A stretch of 64,000 nt of DNA from NCBI RefSeq assembly GCF_014283215.1, contig NZ_JACOMF010000020.1, positions 27,761 to 91,760 on the forward strand. Direction: 5' to 3'. The notes under the pieces were generated by a model, which had not been told where the DNA came from, made no database searches, and was given only the letters and a program-made list of their open reading frames with translations. The first letter of the stretch is position 1. Each line of letters begins with the position of its first letter. The DNA is from Siccirubricoccus deserti. GTDB lineage: Bacteria > Pseudomonadota > Alphaproteobacteria > Acetobacterales > Acetobacteraceae. A program made the translations under genes and the position numbers. This document shows, in pieces, positions 52,570-62,580 of the stretch.

Positions 52570-53661
52570 TTATCCCTGCCCTGGCCGGCGCCCAACCTGT
52601 ACCGGCAATTCCCGCTCGCGTCCGTCCCGCACCACCGTCAACCGCAGCGTGTGGCCGGGTGGCACTGCCGCAACGCTGCGGACCAGGGCGCGGGAGGTAT
52701 CCACCCGGTCGCCGTTGATCGCCACCACGATATCACCCTGGCGCAGGCCGGCCCGCCCGGCCGGGCTGTTGCGCTCGATGCCGGCGACCAGCACGCCGCG
52801 CCGCGCATTGCGGCCATCCCCCGGCACCAGATCCTGCACCGCGACGCCGAGCCAGCCGCGCTCCACCCGGCCATCGCGGCGCAATTGCTCGATCACCGGC
52901 CGGGCCAGGTCGGAAGGGGTGGCGAAGCCGATGCCGGCCGAGGCGCCGGAGGGCGAGTAGATTGCGGTGTTGATGCCGATGACCTCGCCCGCCGCATTGA
53001 ACAGCGGCCCGCCTGAATTGCCGGGGTTTATGGCGGCATCGGTCTGGATGAAATCATCGAAAGGCCCGGCGCCGATCTCCCGTCCGCGGGCCGAGACGAT
53101 GCCGGAGGTGATGGTGCCGCCGAGGCCGAAGGGGTTGCCCGCGGCAACCACCCAGGAGCCGACACGGGCCTGGGCGGACACCCCCCAGGTCACGCTGGTC
53201 AGCGCGCTTCGGGACTCGACCTTCAGCAGCGCGAGATCGGTGAGGTCATCGGTACCGACCACCCTCGCCTGCAGCTCCGAGCCATCCTGCAGCGCCACCA
53301 CCACCCGGCTGGCATTGCCCACCACATGGTTGTTGGTGACGATATAGCCGGCCGGATCGATCACGAAGCCGGAGCCAGCGCCGCTGACCTCCTGCCGGCG
53401 GTTGCGCTGGCGGTCGCGGAAATAGCGCTCGAACGGGGTGCCGCGTAGTTCGGGCGGCAGTTCCTGCTGGCGCTGCTCCGTGGTCACGGCGATGTTCACC
53501 ACCGCAGGCAGCACCCGTTCCGCGAGGTCGGCGAAATCCGGCGGCAGCCCACGCTGCGCCGCGGCCGGCGCGGCGCAGCCGGTGAGGGACAGCGCCGGGG
53601 CGGCCAGCACCAGGGCCAGGACGGCGTGGCCAAGCGGGCGGCGCGAAAGCAAGGCGGACAT
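52570..53661 (-). CDS. Periplasmic serine protease, HtrA/DegP family (S1C), lipoprotein, one PDZ
   Basis: 363 residues. Lipobox LTGC gives a lipidated Cys29. Trypsin-like domain with catalytic triad His112 (VTNNHVVG), Asp142 (DDLTDLALLKV) and Ser216 (NPGNSGGPL), and a single C-terminal PDZ domain (about 270-360, RRGVLVAGIERNSPAGRAGL). DegS/DegP relatives degrade or refold damaged envelope proteins. With the regulator and kinase downstream it forms a protease plus two-component unit, resembling envelope stress modules such as CpxRA-DegP by content only. A second PDZ, present in DegP, is absent. Confidence 0.93.
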   Translation of the reverse strand: MSALLSRRPLGHAVLALVLAAPALSLTGCAAPAAAQRGLPPDFADLAERVLPAVVNIAVTTEQRQQELPPELRGTPFERYFRDRQRNRRQEVSGAGSGFVIDPAGYIVTNNHVVGNASRVVVALQDGSELQARVVGTDDLTDLALLKVESRSALTSVTWGVSAQARVGSWVVAAGNPFGLGGTITSGIVSARGREIGAGPFDDFIQTDAAINPGNSGGPLFNAAGEVIGINTAIYSPSGASAGIGFATPSDLARPVIEQLRRDGRVERGWLGVAVQDLVPGDGRNARRGVLVAGIERNSPAGRAGLRQGDIVVAINGDRVDTSRALVRSVAAVPPGHTLRLTVVRDGRERELPVQVGRRPGQG

Positions 53662-53746
53662 ACGGGTTGGGTCCTGGTCCTGATCGGGCGCGGCCGGTTC
53701 ACGGCCGCCCGCCCCCGGCAGCGGAGGCGTTACAGAGTTTGGGAGG

Positions 53747-54004
53747 ATGGATGCGGTCCTTCAACCTCCGGCGTCGGTGCCATCTTGCGCAGGGCGGCAA
53801 ATGCCGATGGTGCCTCTGGACGCGCTGGTGCTGCGGCTCCGCTGCGAGACGCTGGCGGTCCTGAACGATCCGACGGTGCCCGGACGGATGCGCGAGCAGA
53901 CGCTGGACCCACTGCCGGGCGGGAGGCAGGATTCACCGCCCGGCCAGAACGGGAGAAGGCGGTGTGGTGCGTTGATCCGCGGGCTGAAGATGACGCTGGA
54001 TTGA
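53747..54004 (+). CDS. Doubtful small ORF
   Basis: 85 codons, with a plausible core VPLDALVLRLRCETLAVLNDP but low-complexity remainder and no clear ribosome-binding site. It lies in the gap between htrA (-) and rsmA (-). Only open-frame length and a slightly protein-like middle support it. It may be noise. Confidence 0.25.
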   Translation: MDAVLQPPASVPSCAGRQMPMVPLDALVLRLRCETLAVLNDPTVPGRMREQTLDPLPGGRQDSPPGQNGRRRCGALIRGLKMTLD

Positions 54005-54065
54005 GGCCCCTGATTTCCTGGCGGGCCGCGTGACTCACGCTTTCGGCTGTTCCAACCCCAGGTGA

Positions 54066-54923
54066 TCACGCTGCATCGCGCGCCAGCAGCGCCCGTGCCA
54101 GCCGGTCGAACTCCGCCACGCTCAGCGTCTCCGCCCGCCGCGCCCCATCGATGCCGACGGCGGCCAACAGCGCCTCGGCGCCGCCGAGCGGCTTCAGCGC
54201 CCCGCGCAGCATCTTGCGGCGCTGGCCAAAGGCCGCCGCGGTCAGCCGCTCCATGGTGCGGAACAGCGCCGGCCCGGGGTCATCCGGATGCGGCACCAGC
54301 CCGACCACCGCCGACCACACCTTGGGCGGCGGGCTGAAGGCGCCAGGCGGCAGGCTCAGCAGCAGCTGCGCCCGGCAGCGCCACTGCGCCAGCACGCCGA
54401 GCCTGCCATAGGCCTCGGTGTTCGGGGCGGCGCAGATTCGCTCCGCTACCTCCTGCTGGAACATCAGCACCATGCGCTCCAGCGCCGCGGCGTGGCGCAG
54501 CCAGCCGACCAGCAGCGGCGTCGCCACATTGTAGGGCAGGTTGGCGACGATCACCCGTGGCGCCGGCAGCAGCGCCGCCACATCGATGCCAAGCGCGTCG
54601 GCTTCCATCACCCGCAGCCTGCCGGGATAGACGGCCTCCAGCTCGGCCAGCGCGGCGACGGCACGGCGGTCAAGCTCGACGGCAGTCACCACCGCGGCGG
54701 CACTCGCCAGCAGGGCGCGGGTCAGCCCGCCCGGGCCGGGTCCGACCTCCAGCACCTGCCGGCCGGCCAGGTCGCCGGCCTGGGCGGCGATGCGGCGGCA
54801 CAGCGCCTCATCCAGCAGGAAATGCTGGCCGAGGGATTTCCGCGCCTCCAGCCCATGCCGGGCAATGGTGTCCCTGAGGCTCGGCAAGCCAGGGGCGGCG
54901 GGTTCGTGCGGCGGCCCGTTCAT
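54066..54923 (-). CDS. rsmA: 16S rRNA (adenine-1518/1519-N6)-dimethyltransferase
   Basis: 285-residue enzyme (KsgA) that dimethylates two adjacent adenosines of 16S rRNA, a late quality-control step. Motifs: [16 protein letters not shown]-binding [14 protein letters not shown], and the catalytic [11 protein letters not shown]. The C-terminal KsgA helical cap is present. ATG 54923 gives the family N-terminus. It lies 34 bases after surA; in many proteobacteria pdxA sits between them and here it does not. Confidence 0.95.
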   Translation of the reverse strand: MNGPPHEPAAPGLPSLRDTIARHGLEARKSLGQHFLLDEALCRRIAAQAGDLAGRQVLEVGPGPGGLTRALLASAAAVVTAVELDRRAVAALAELEAVYPGRLRVMEADALGIDVAALLPAPRVIVANLPYNVATPLLVGWLRHAAALERMVLMFQQEVAERICAAPNTEAYGRLGVLAQWRCRAQLLLSLPPGAFSPPPKVWSAVVGLVPHPDDPGPALFRTMERLTAAAFGQRRKMLRGALKPLGGAEALLAAVGIDGARRAETLSVAEFDRLARALLARDAA

Positions 54924-54957
54924 GCCGGCCACCCCGGGCCGTCCGCGCCCCGGCGCG

Positions 54958-56268
54958 TCAGCTCCGCATCTCGATATTGGCGCGGCGGCGCAGGTCGCGT
55001 TGGAGCTGGCGCGAGAGGTTCTCCACCCGGTCACGCAGGAGCTGGGAGCGGATCTGCTCCGGGTTGGTCTCCGCCAGGTTCCGCTGCTCGCGCGAGCACA
55101 GCATCATCACCAGCACCCCGTCCGGGGTCAGGATCGGCTGGGTCGGACGGCCGGGCTGCAGCCCGGCGAGCAGGCTGCGCAGCTGCGGCGGGTTGACGGT
55201 TTCCAGTCGAATCTGCCCGGGGTCGCTTGGCCGGTCGACACCGCTGCCGCGGGCGGCCTGCTCCACCGCCTCGCAACTTCGGGCGGCGGCGACCAGGCGC
55301 TGGGCCTTCTCCACCTGGTCGCGCTGCTGCTGCGTCGGCGCGTTCGGGTCGAGCGTGCCGCTGAAGGGGAAGAAGGCCTGGCGGATGCTGATCAGCGTCG
55401 CCATGTCGCGGCCGGATTCACGGCGCTGCCGCAGCGCGACGATCTGGTAGCCACCGGGGACGCGCACCGGGTTGCTGATGGCACCGGGCGGCATGCGCTC
55501 GATCAGGTCGCCAACCTCGGTATCCACCTCCTCCTTCCGCACCCAGCCGAGGTCACCGCCCTGCAGCGCGGTCTGCGACTGGCTGAACTGGGTGGCGGCC
55601 ACCGGGAAGGGCGTGCCGGCGCGGAGCTGGCGGATCACCTCCTCGACGAAGCGGCGGGTTTCCGGCTCGGTGGTCGGGTCGTCGATCGGGATGAAGATCT
55701 CGGAGACAAGGAATTCCGGCTGGCCGACCCGGGCGCGGGCATTGCGCATCGCCTCCTCCACCTCGGGCTCGGTCGGGTTGGCGTTGGGGCCGAGCTGCTG
55801 GCGCAGCACCCTGCCCCAGCCGATTTGGGTGCGGATCTGGTCATAGAGCACGCGCGGAGCGATGCCGGTCTGGGCGAGCTGCGCCCTGAGCCCGCCGGCC
55901 GGCAGGTTGTTGCGCCGCTCAAGATCGGCGATCGCCTCGGCAACCTCGGCATCAGCCACCGGCATGCGGCGGCGCTGCACCTCCTGCATCCGCAGCCGTT
56001 CGTCGATCACCAGCCGGGTGACCTGCGGCGCCAGCCGCTCCAGCGTCTCCGGCGCCACGGCAATTCCCGCGTTGAGGGCGAACAGCCGGGCGCGGCCCAC
56101 CACGTCGGCGCGGCTGACGACCTCGCCGTTCACCACCGCGACGATGCGGTTGACCTGGGCCGCCGCCTGGGACTGGGGCGGCAGCTGGGCCTGGGCGGCC
56201 AAAGGGTTGGCCGCGGCCATCGTCAGGATGACGAGCAGGGCTGAGGCAGAGGGCGGGGGGCGCAGCAT
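54958..56268 (-). CDS. surA: Periplasmic peptidyl-prolyl isomerase/chaperone SurA
   Basis: 436 residues with signal peptide ([18 protein letters not shown], cleavage near 27). An N-terminal SurA chaperone domain ([19 protein letters not shown] and [11 protein letters not shown]) is followed by a PpiC-type parvulin domain (about 180-290: [44 protein letters not shown]) and a C-terminal helical part. Escorts outer-membrane porins to the BAM complex. Only one parvulin domain is clear, typical of alphaproteobacteria. Its operon continues into rsmA. Confidence 0.93.
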   Translation of the reverse strand: MLRPPPSASALLVILTMAAANPLAAQAQLPPQSQAAAQVNRIVAVVNGEVVSRADVVGRARLFALNAGIAVAPETLERLAPQVTRLVIDERLRMQEVQRRRMPVADAEVAEAIADLERRNNLPAGGLRAQLAQTGIAPRVLYDQIRTQIGWGRVLRQQLGPNANPTEPEVEEAMRNARARVGQPEFLVSEIFIPIDDPTTEPETRRFVEEVIRQLRAGTPFPVAATQFSQSQTALQGGDLGWVRKEEVDTEVGDLIERMPPGAISNPVRVPGGYQIVALRQRRESGRDMATLISIRQAFFPFSGTLDPNAPTQQQRDQVEKAQRLVAAARSCEAVEQAARGSGVDRPSDPGQIRLETVNPPQLRSLLAGLQPGRPTQPILTPDGVLVMMLCSREQRNLAETNPEQIRSQLLRDRVENLSRQLQRDLRRRANIEMRS

Positions 56269-56283
56269 GCGAGTTCCTTACCC

Positions 56284-56993
56284 GGCCACCGCGCGCGGGG
56301 CTAGGGAGAAGCTGCGGTCGTGCCGGGGCGGTCGGCAGTCCCGGCTGCAGGCGGGCGAACGGTCGGCCTCGGCGTTCGCGGCGCCGGCAATCAGCGGCCG
56401 TTCCTCGGATCGCACGCGCACAGGGTTCCCGGCGATAGCGACACAGCGATGACGGCCACCCCGCCTCGACAGGTGTTCATAGATTGCATACAAACTTTTG
56501 GCCGATCGCACGCGCAAGCAAGATATCGGGCGGGCGATGGTCACGGCTGCCGGTCCTGATCTGGACGCTGCAGGGCGCGTCAGGGACTGCCCGGCTAAAA
56601 GTGCCTCCTGGAACCTGGCGCGTGTTGGTGTCCTACCGTGGCTTTGGCTGCGGAAGGCATGCCAATGTCACGGCCAGAAAGGATCATCGCCCTGCCGAAT
56701 GGCGAAGCGGTCTTTCCTGGGACGTTTAAAGTACAGGCACCAAGCGTGTCATGATTCACAACAGCCGCGCAAAGCTGAAGAGTATTGGGATATAATCCTC
56801 CTTTGTACGAGAACCGTCACGTCGTAGCGCCTGTGGCTGCTTCCAGCCGTCGGATCTTGCGCGCCCCATCATTGTTATGCCGCAACATCACCACCCGGAG
56901 GATCATGGAACCGCGTGGTGGACTACACGTTATGGTTGTATGGCTTTCCGGGGCGATCTGAAGCTGGCAAGCCCCGCCGAAATGCGGGGACAC
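56284..56993. other. Intergenic region, no confident gene
   Basis: About 710 bases between surA (-) and a receiver gene (+). Composition drops in GC between about 56480 and 56820. A TATAAT hexamer occurs at 56791-56796 without a matching -35, so no promoter is claimed. Open frames here read as low-probability peptides. Confidence 0.4.
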
Positions 56994-57401
56994 ATGCACT
57001 CGGCGACGCCAAGCTCCATCCGGGTCCTGATCGCTGAGGATGAGGCCCTCGTTGCCCTTTCCCTCTCCGACATGCTCGAAGCCGAAGGCTATGACGTCGC
57101 CATTGCCGCCGATGGGGCCGAGGCCCTGGGGGTGGCGCAGCGGCTCGGCAGCGCGCTCGACGTGCTGCTGACCGATCTGAACATGCCGCGCATGACCGGC
57201 GAGGACCTCATCCGCACCCTCCGCACCGAACGGCCCGGCCTGCCGGTGGTGGTGGTGACCGGATCACCGCCGGATGGCGGAGCGGAGGAACTGCGCCAGA
57301 ACAGCGGCGGCCACGGCCCTCTGCTGCTGTTGCACAAACCTATCGACTACGCCGGCCTCGCGGCGGCGGTCCGGCACGTGGCGCCGTCCCGCCAGGGCTG
57401 A
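56994..57401 (+). CDS. Stand-alone receiver-domain response regulator
   Basis: 135 residues, single receiver domain: acidic pair in IAEDEAL (15-17), Asp61 in LLTDLNMP, Thr in VVVVTGSP and Lys in LLHKPID. No output domain. Very similar in layout to the receiver at 46617. The ATG at 56994 follows GGGGA by four bases; upstream frame adds weak sequence. Possibly an HWE-kinase partner or phosphate sink. No kinase adjacent. Confidence 0.88.
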   Translation: MHSATPSSIRVLIAEDEALVALSLSDMLEAEGYDVAIAADGAEALGVAQRLGSALDVLLTDLNMPRMTGEDLIRTLRTERPGLPVVVVTGSPPDGGAEELRQNSGGHGPLLLLHKPIDYAGLAAAVRHVAPSRQG

Positions 57402-57488
57402 TCATGCTCCAGCCTTGATTGCAGCGGCGGTCGCCCGTCCAAGGCAGCCATAGCTGGTGGCGGAGCACGCGGGTGGGAGAGGCGGTGC

Positions 57489-58727
57489 CTAGGCCCGGAC
57501 CAGCGGACAGCCGCCCTCCGCCAGCGGCCGGAACGCCCGGTCCGCGGCCGTCGTCTGCAGCAGCTTGTAGTAGTCGAAGGGGCCTCGGCTTTCCTCCGGC
57601 TTCTTCACCTCGAAGAGGTAGGAGGGATGCAGCTTGCGACCGTCGGCACGGATGGTGCCGTGGCCGAAGGCGTCGTCATCGGTCGGCATCGCCTTCATCC
57701 GCGCCACCGTCTCGGCGCCGCTCGCCTTGGCCGCGGCGACGCCGATGTCCTGCACCGCCTTCAGGTAATGCAGCGCCGCGGCATAGGTGCCGGCATGGGT
57801 GCTGGCGATGGCGGGATTGGGGCCGACCTGCTGCCGCAGCCGCGCGGTGAAGGCGCGGGTCCGCTCGTTCAGGTCCCAATAGAAGCTCTCCGTCACGATC
57901 AACCCGGCGGCGGTGCGCAGGCTGAGCGAGTGCACTTCAGTGATGAACAGCAGCAGCGAGGCCAGCCGCACGCCGCGCCGCCCGAGGCCGAACTCCGCCG
58001 CCTGCTTGACGCAGTTGATGGTGTCGGAGCCGGCGTTGGCGAGGCCGATGACCTTGGCGTTGCTGGCCTGCGCCTGCAGCAGGAAGGCTGAGAAATCCGA
58101 GGTCCCGGGGAAGGGCGTCCGCACGCTGCCGAGCACCCGCCCGCCGGCGGCGCGGACGAAGCCCGCGGTGTCACGCTCCAACGCATGGCCGAAGGCATAG
58201 TCGGCGGTGATGAAGAACCAGCTGTGGCCGCCCGCCCGCACCGTGGCGCCGCCGACCGAATTTGCCAGCATCCAGGTGTCGTAGGTCCAGTGCACCATGT
58301 TCGGCGAGCACAGCCGGCCGGTGAGGTCCGAGGTCGCGGCCGAGCTGTTGAGGTGGACCTTGTTTTTCTCCCGGCAGATGTCGTTCACCGCCAGGGCGAC
58401 GGAGGAGGTGGCGACATCCACCAGGCAATCCACGCCGTCGCGGTCGAACCAGGTGCGCGTGACGTTGACGCCGACATCCGGCTTGTTCTGCTGATCGGCG
58501 GCGACGACCTCGACATTGAAGCCGCGCGGGCCGAAATCCTGGACCGCCTGGCGCACCGCGGCGACCGAAGTCTGGCCGGTGACGTCGCGGTACATGCCGG
58601 ACATATCGACCAGCGCGCCGATCTTGATGGTGTTCGCCGCCTGCGCCCGGGCGGTGCGGTACGGCAGCCCGGCAGCCAGCGGCGCGGCGGCAGCAGCGCC
58701 AAGGAATCCCCTACGGTCCATGGACAT
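57489..58727 (-). CDS. ABC transporter substrate-binding protein (Peripla_BP_6, branched-chain amino acid type)
   Basis: 412-residue periplasmic protein with a Tat-type signal (MDRRGFLGAAAAAPLAAG, twin Arg at 5-6) and the LivJ fold: IKIGALVDMSGMYRD, VEVVAADQQNKPDVG, SSAATSDLTGR, WFFITADYAFGHAL and the C-terminal lobe. Relatives bind aromatic acids, short amides or urea as well as amino acids. No permease or ATPase genes are adjacent, so it relies on partners elsewhere or is an orphan. Minus-strand single gene. Confidence 0.88.
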   Translation of the reverse strand: MSMDRRGFLGAAAAAPLAAGLPYRTARAQAANTIKIGALVDMSGMYRDVTGQTSVAAVRQAVQDFGPRGFNVEVVAADQQNKPDVGVNVTRTWFDRDGVDCLVDVATSSVALAVNDICREKNKVHLNSSAATSDLTGRLCSPNMVHWTYDTWMLANSVGGATVRAGGHSWFFITADYAFGHALERDTAGFVRAAGGRVLGSVRTPFPGTSDFSAFLLQAQASNAKVIGLANAGSDTINCVKQAAEFGLGRRGVRLASLLLFITEVHSLSLRTAAGLIVTESFYWDLNERTRAFTARLRQQVGPNPAIASTHAGTYAAALHYLKAVQDIGVAAAKASGAETVARMKAMPTDDDAFGHGTIRADGRKLHPSYLFEVKKPEESRGPFDYYKLLQTTAADRAFRPLAEGGCPLVRA

Positions 58728-58872
58728 GTTTCAGCCTCCCTGCGCGGGCCGTCTACGCGGCCACCTGCGACACCGGGATGATGAACGGCGCCGCCGGCGG
58801 ATTGAAGCTGAAACTGCGGCGGCTCACGCCCCTGGGCCGCCCCCCCTCCCCCGGCGGGTTCCGGCCCTGGCC

Positions 58873-60429
58873 TCAGTGCGCCTCCGCCAGTGCCGCTTCC
58901 GCCGCGATGCCGAGGCATTCCTCGATCTGCGCCCTGAGGCGGCGCAGGTTGCGGTGGCCGGCGAAGCTGCGCCGCAAGGCCGCATGGGTCTCCGGCGGCA
59001 GCGGCGGCAGGTCCGCCGAGGCGCAGCCGATGTCCTCGGCAATCCCTGCCAGCAGCGCGGCCAGGGTGCCGTCGAAGGCGCTCGCCGGCGGCGCCGCCAC
59101 CTGATGCACCGAAAGGCGCGAGAGCAGCGGCGCCGGAATCCCGCGCGTCTCGTTCGCCGCCATGATCCAGAGCGCATGGCGCAGGTCGACCGGGGCGCGC
59201 AGGCATTCGTCGAACCAGGCACCGGCGCTCTCCGGCTCGATCATCGCCAGCAGCGTGTCATGGGCGCGGCCGTTGGTATCACGCTGGCCGCCGGCCTTCT
59301 CGATCTCGTCGAGGAAGAACAACGGGTTGGGCGCCGCCAGCCGGGCCATCTCGGCGACCGGCCAGGCCGGGGTCGCCGCCGACCAGCCGCGCGCGGTGCC
59401 CTGCAGGCAGCGGTTGTCGGTGGCGCCGCCGAGGTTCAGCGAGGCGAAGGGCAGTTCCAGCGCCTGGGCCAGCCGGCGGGCGAACCAGGTCTTGCCGATG
59501 CCTGGCGGGCCGACCAGCAGGATCGGCCTGAGCCGCGGCGAAGGCCTGCCGGCGTGCGCCGCCAGCGCCAGGGTCCGGCGCACCTCGGACAATGGTGCGG
59601 CGAAGGCCGGTGCCGCTTTGGCAAGGGCGGTGAGCCGCGCCATGGCGTCGCGCGGCACGCAGCGGAATGGCAGCGGCGTGGTCAGGCGCTGATAGCTTCC
59701 CCATTCGGCACGGTCATTGGGCGCCTCGAAGGGTTGCAGCACGGTCACCCGCGGCTCGGCGGGTACGGTCGGTGGTGCCGCCGCGGCAGGTGGCGGGACC
59801 GGCTCGGCTGCTTTCGGCAGCGGCAGCCCGAGCGCCTCCGCCATTCTGGTACCGAGTGGCCGGGCGCTCTCCGGACCAGGGACGAAACGCAGCCAGAGAT
59901 CGGCCGCGAGCCGCGTCGCCAGCACGAAATGGCGCAGCCGGACCGGGTTGGTCGCGGCGCCCGCCAGGCTGCGCGCCTCGGCGTGCAGTTGGTAGTGCAG
60001 TGCCTCGATGCAGGCCAAGGCGCCGCGCCGGCACAGCGGCCCGCCACGCTCGGCGACGATGCGGGTCGCCGCCAGCACCAGCTCCGGCCCATGGGCGAAG
60101 CGGCCGGCGATGGCACCGAACCGCGTGGCGAATTCCAGCAGCCCGGCATCGTCGCCCGGCCGTGCCGGCTCCTCGCCGATGCGGGAAGGGAAGAGTGCGG
60201 AGCGCAAATGCGCGAGCAGCTCGGCCTCGAGCGCCACCAACTCCTCGGGCTCCACCGTCAGCCAGAGCGAGAGCGGCGGGTTCATGTCATCGCCGAACAG
60301 CAACCGCGCGGGTGGGACGCCGGCGGAGGCGGCCTGACCATCGGCGCCGGCGGCAATCGCTTGGGTGTCTAGATGGGTGTCTGGCACTGGTTCGCTCTTG
60401 TAATCACAAAACTGGGAGAATGGAACCAT
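58873..60429 (-). CDS. AAA+ ATPase, Lon/MoxR-like, no protease domain
   Basis: About 518 residues. The N-terminal half (to about 290) is an unassigned helical and proline-linker region beginning with a short acidic stretch. The AAA module contains Walker A GPPGIGKTWFARRL (about 307), Walker B NPLFFLDEIEKAGG (about 368), a sensor-1 Asn in WIMAANETRGIP, and arginine-finger-like RLSVHQVAAPP. A Lon-type peptidase domain with Ser-Lys dyad is absent. The start is uncertain: ATG 60429 is used, while TTG 60453 is also in frame. Probably remodels a protein complex; partner unknown. Confidence 0.8.
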   Translation of the reverse strand: MVPFSQFCDYKSEPVPDTHLDTQAIAAGADGQAASAGVPPARLLFGDDMNPPLSLWLTVEPEELVALEAELLAHLRSALFPSRIGEEPARPGDDAGLLEFATRFGAIAGRFAHGPELVLAATRIVAERGGPLCRRGALACIEALHYQLHAEARSLAGAATNPVRLRHFVLATRLAADLWLRFVPGPESARPLGTRMAEALGLPLPKAAEPVPPPAAAAPPTVPAEPRVTVLQPFEAPNDRAEWGSYQRLTTPLPFRCVPRDAMARLTALAKAAPAFAAPLSEVRRTLALAAHAGRPSPRLRPILLVGPPGIGKTWFARRLAQALELPFASLNLGGATDNRCLQGTARGWSAATPAWPVAEMARLAAPNPLFFLDEIEKAGGQRDTNGRAHDTLLAMIEPESAGAWFDECLRAPVDLRHALWIMAANETRGIPAPLLSRLSVHQVAAPPASAFDGTLAALLAGIAEDIGCASADLPPLPPETHAALRRSFAGHRNLRRLRAQIEECLGIAAEAALAEAH

Positions 60430-60514
60430 CTCCGACTTGTCATGTGAATACAATTTGACAGCGCGCCGGCGGAAAGACCGCAGCTGTTGCGGCGCAGCCC
60501 CGCAGGTCCGTTGG

Positions 60515-61594
60515 TCAGGCCGCCAGCGTCACATGACTGCGGCAGCCCATCAACGGCTGGATGCGCTGGCCGAAGGCATCCATCCCGAGAATGAAATCAT
60601 CGAAGGTAAGCATGATGCCCTTCACCCCCGGCATCGCCGCCGCTTCGTCCAGCATCTGCGCCACCTTGGCGTAGGAGCCGACCAGGGTGCCCATGTTGAA
60701 GTTGACCGGCGAGGGCGCGCGCTGGATCGCCGCCGCCATCGAGGTCTCGTGCGCCGTGGTGTCCTGCGCCGCATGGCCGAGGAGATGCGCCAGCGCCTCG
60801 TGATCGGCGCCACGATTGTAGAGGTCCCATTTCGCCAGCGCCGCCTCATCGGTTTCGTCGGCGATGATCATGTAGAGCATGTAGCTGCCGACATCGCGGC
60901 CGGTCCGCTTCGCATGCTCCAGCATCCGCGCTGGCACCCCTGCGGCCTTGGTCGGCTCGTTCACCCCCTCGCCGAGGGCGAAGTTGAAGTCGCAGTAGCT
61001 GGCGGCGAACTCCATCCCACGATCGCTCTGCCCCGCCGCCACCAGCTTGATCGGCGCGCGCGGGCGCGGGCTGAGCTTGCATTGGTCCATCTGGAAGAAC
61101 TCGCCCTTGAGGTCCGAGGTCCCGGTCTCCCAGAGTTCGCGCATGATCCGCACGTATTCGGTGCTGTAGTCGTAGCGTTTGGCGAAATGCACATCACCGG
61201 GCCAGAGGCCCATCTGGGTGTATTCCACCTTGTGCCAGCCGGAGACGATGTTCACCCCGAAACGGCCGCCGGAGATGCTGTCGATGGTGCTGGCCATGCG
61301 TGCCACAATCGCCGGCGGAATGGTCAGCACCGCGGTCGAGGCATAGAGCCGGATCCTGCTCGTCACCGAGGCGAGGCCGGCCATCAGGGTGAAGCTTTCC
61401 AGCCCGTGGTCCCAGAATTCGGTCTTCCCGCCGAAGCCGTGCAGCTTGATCATGGAAAGGGCGAAGTCGAGGCCGTACCCCTCGGCCTTCTGCACCACGG
61501 TCTTGTTGAGCTCGAAACTCGGCATGTACTGCGGCGAGGCGGCGGAGATGATCCAGCCGTTGTTGTTGATGGGGATGAAGACGCCGATGTCCAT
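60515..61594 (-). CDS. rutA: LLM flavin monooxygenase, RutA-like
   Basis: 359-residue luciferase-family enzyme whose opening ([17 protein letters not shown]) and course ([46 protein letters not shown]) match pyrimidine monooxygenase RutA, which cleaves the uracil ring with FMNH2 and O2. The start at 61594 follows AGGGGTG. None of rutB-rutG is in the window, so the physiological substrate could differ. It is divergent from a polysaccharide deacetylase-like gene. Symbol given on family resemblance only. Confidence 0.8.
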   Translation of the reverse strand: MDIGVFIPINNNGWIISAASPQYMPSFELNKTVVQKAEGYGLDFALSMIKLHGFGGKTEFWDHGLESFTLMAGLASVTSRIRLYASTAVLTIPPAIVARMASTIDSISGGRFGVNIVSGWHKVEYTQMGLWPGDVHFAKRYDYSTEYVRIMRELWETGTSDLKGEFFQMDQCKLSPRPRAPIKLVAAGQSDRGMEFAASYCDFNFALGEGVNEPTKAAGVPARMLEHAKRTGRDVGSYMLYMIIADETDEAALAKWDLYNRGADHEALAHLLGHAAQDTTAHETSMAAAIQRAPSPVNFNMGTLVGSYAKVAQMLDEAAAMPGVKGIMLTFDDFILGMDAFGQRIQPLMGCRSHVTLAA

Positions 61595-61663
61595 GGTGGC
61601 ACCCCTGTCCGTAAGATCGGGCCGAGCAGAGCAAGCCGTGTGCCAGCACAGGGAGGATGGGCG

Positions 61664-62560
61664 ATGAGCGATGCGGTGGAGCCATGGGAGTGGCCCGAGG
61701 AGGAATGGCGCCGTATCGTCGGCAATGCACGGGCGGGGCGCAGCCTGGCGCCGCGTGCCTGGCCGGGCGGCGCGCGCTGCTGCGTCACCCTGTCCTTCGA
61801 CGCCGACCATGAGACCATTCCGCTACGCGACGGCGACCCAAGCCCGATGCGGATCAGCCAAGGCCAGTACGGCAACCGCCAGGGCGTGCCGCGCATCCGC
61901 GCGCTGCTGGCCCGGCACGGGCTGAAGGCCAGCTTCTACTACCCCGCCGTCTCCGCCCTGTTACACCCGAACGAGGTGCGCGCGGTGGCCGACGAAGGGC
62001 ATGAGATCGGCATCCATTCCTGGATCCACGAGGCCAACACCGCCCTGCCGCCCGGCGTCGAGCGCGAGCTGACCTTCCGCGCCGCCGATGTGCTGGAACG
62101 GCTCAGCGGCCGCCGCCCGGTCGGCATTCGCACCGCGAGCTGGGACTTCTCCACCGACACGCTGGCGATCATCCGCGAGCTGGGCCTGCTCTACGACAGC
62201 AGCCTGATGAGCGACGACGACCCCTATGAGCTGCTGGACCAGGGCGAGCCCACCGGCATCGTCGAACTGCCGCCGGAGTGGATCCGCGACGACATGCCCT
62301 ACTTCAACTTCGTCCGTTTCAGCGCGCTGCGGCCCTACACCCCGCCCTCCGGCGTCGAGGAGATCTTCCGCGCCGAATTCGACGGCGCTTATGCCGAGGG
62401 CGGCATGTTCCTGCTGACGATGCATCCGCATGTCATCGGCCATCGCAGCCGGATCGTGCTGCTGGAGCGGCTCATCGACTACATCAAAGGCAAGGGCGAT
62501 GTGTGGTTCGCCACCCATGCGGAGGTGGCGGCCTACGTGAAGGCGAACGCCGCCGGGTAG
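61664..62560 (+). CDS. Polysaccharide deacetylase (NodB-homology) family protein
   Basis: 298-residue TIM-barrel-like deacetylase/amidase. Motif 1 [10 protein letters not shown] (Asp-Ala-Asp for the metal), motif 2 [11 protein letters not shown] (His-Ser-x-x-His), motif 3 [11 protein letters not shown], and a terminal [12 protein letters not shown]. This spacing resembles PuuE-type allantoinases and N-deacetylases that act on small amides, more than chitin deacetylases. GGGAGGATGGGCG precedes ATG 61664. Divergent from rutA, so a nitrogen-salvage pair is plausible (inference). Confidence 0.82.
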   Translation: MSDAVEPWEWPEEEWRRIVGNARAGRSLAPRAWPGGARCCVTLSFDADHETIPLRDGDPSPMRISQGQYGNRQGVPRIRALLARHGLKASFYYPAVSALLHPNEVRAVADEGHEIGIHSWIHEANTALPPGVERELTFRAADVLERLSGRRPVGIRTASWDFSTDTLAIIRELGLLYDSSLMSDDDPYELLDQGEPTGIVELPPEWIRDDMPYFNFVRFSALRPYTPPSGVEEIFRAEFDGAYAEGGMFLLTMHPHVIGHRSRIVLLERLIDYIKGKGDVWFATHAEVAAYVKANAAG

Positions 62561-62580
62561 GCGAATCGAGTGCCGGAGGC

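Noticed and set aside
56791..56796. Perfect TATAAT box
   Set aside because: No -35 element at 16-18 bases upstream, and it lies about 200 bases from the receiver start; one hexamer alone is not evidence.
60437..61663. The long upstream extension of the deacetylase frame
   Set aside because: It is antisense to rutA; the deacetylase proper begins at 61664 after a strong ribosome-binding site.
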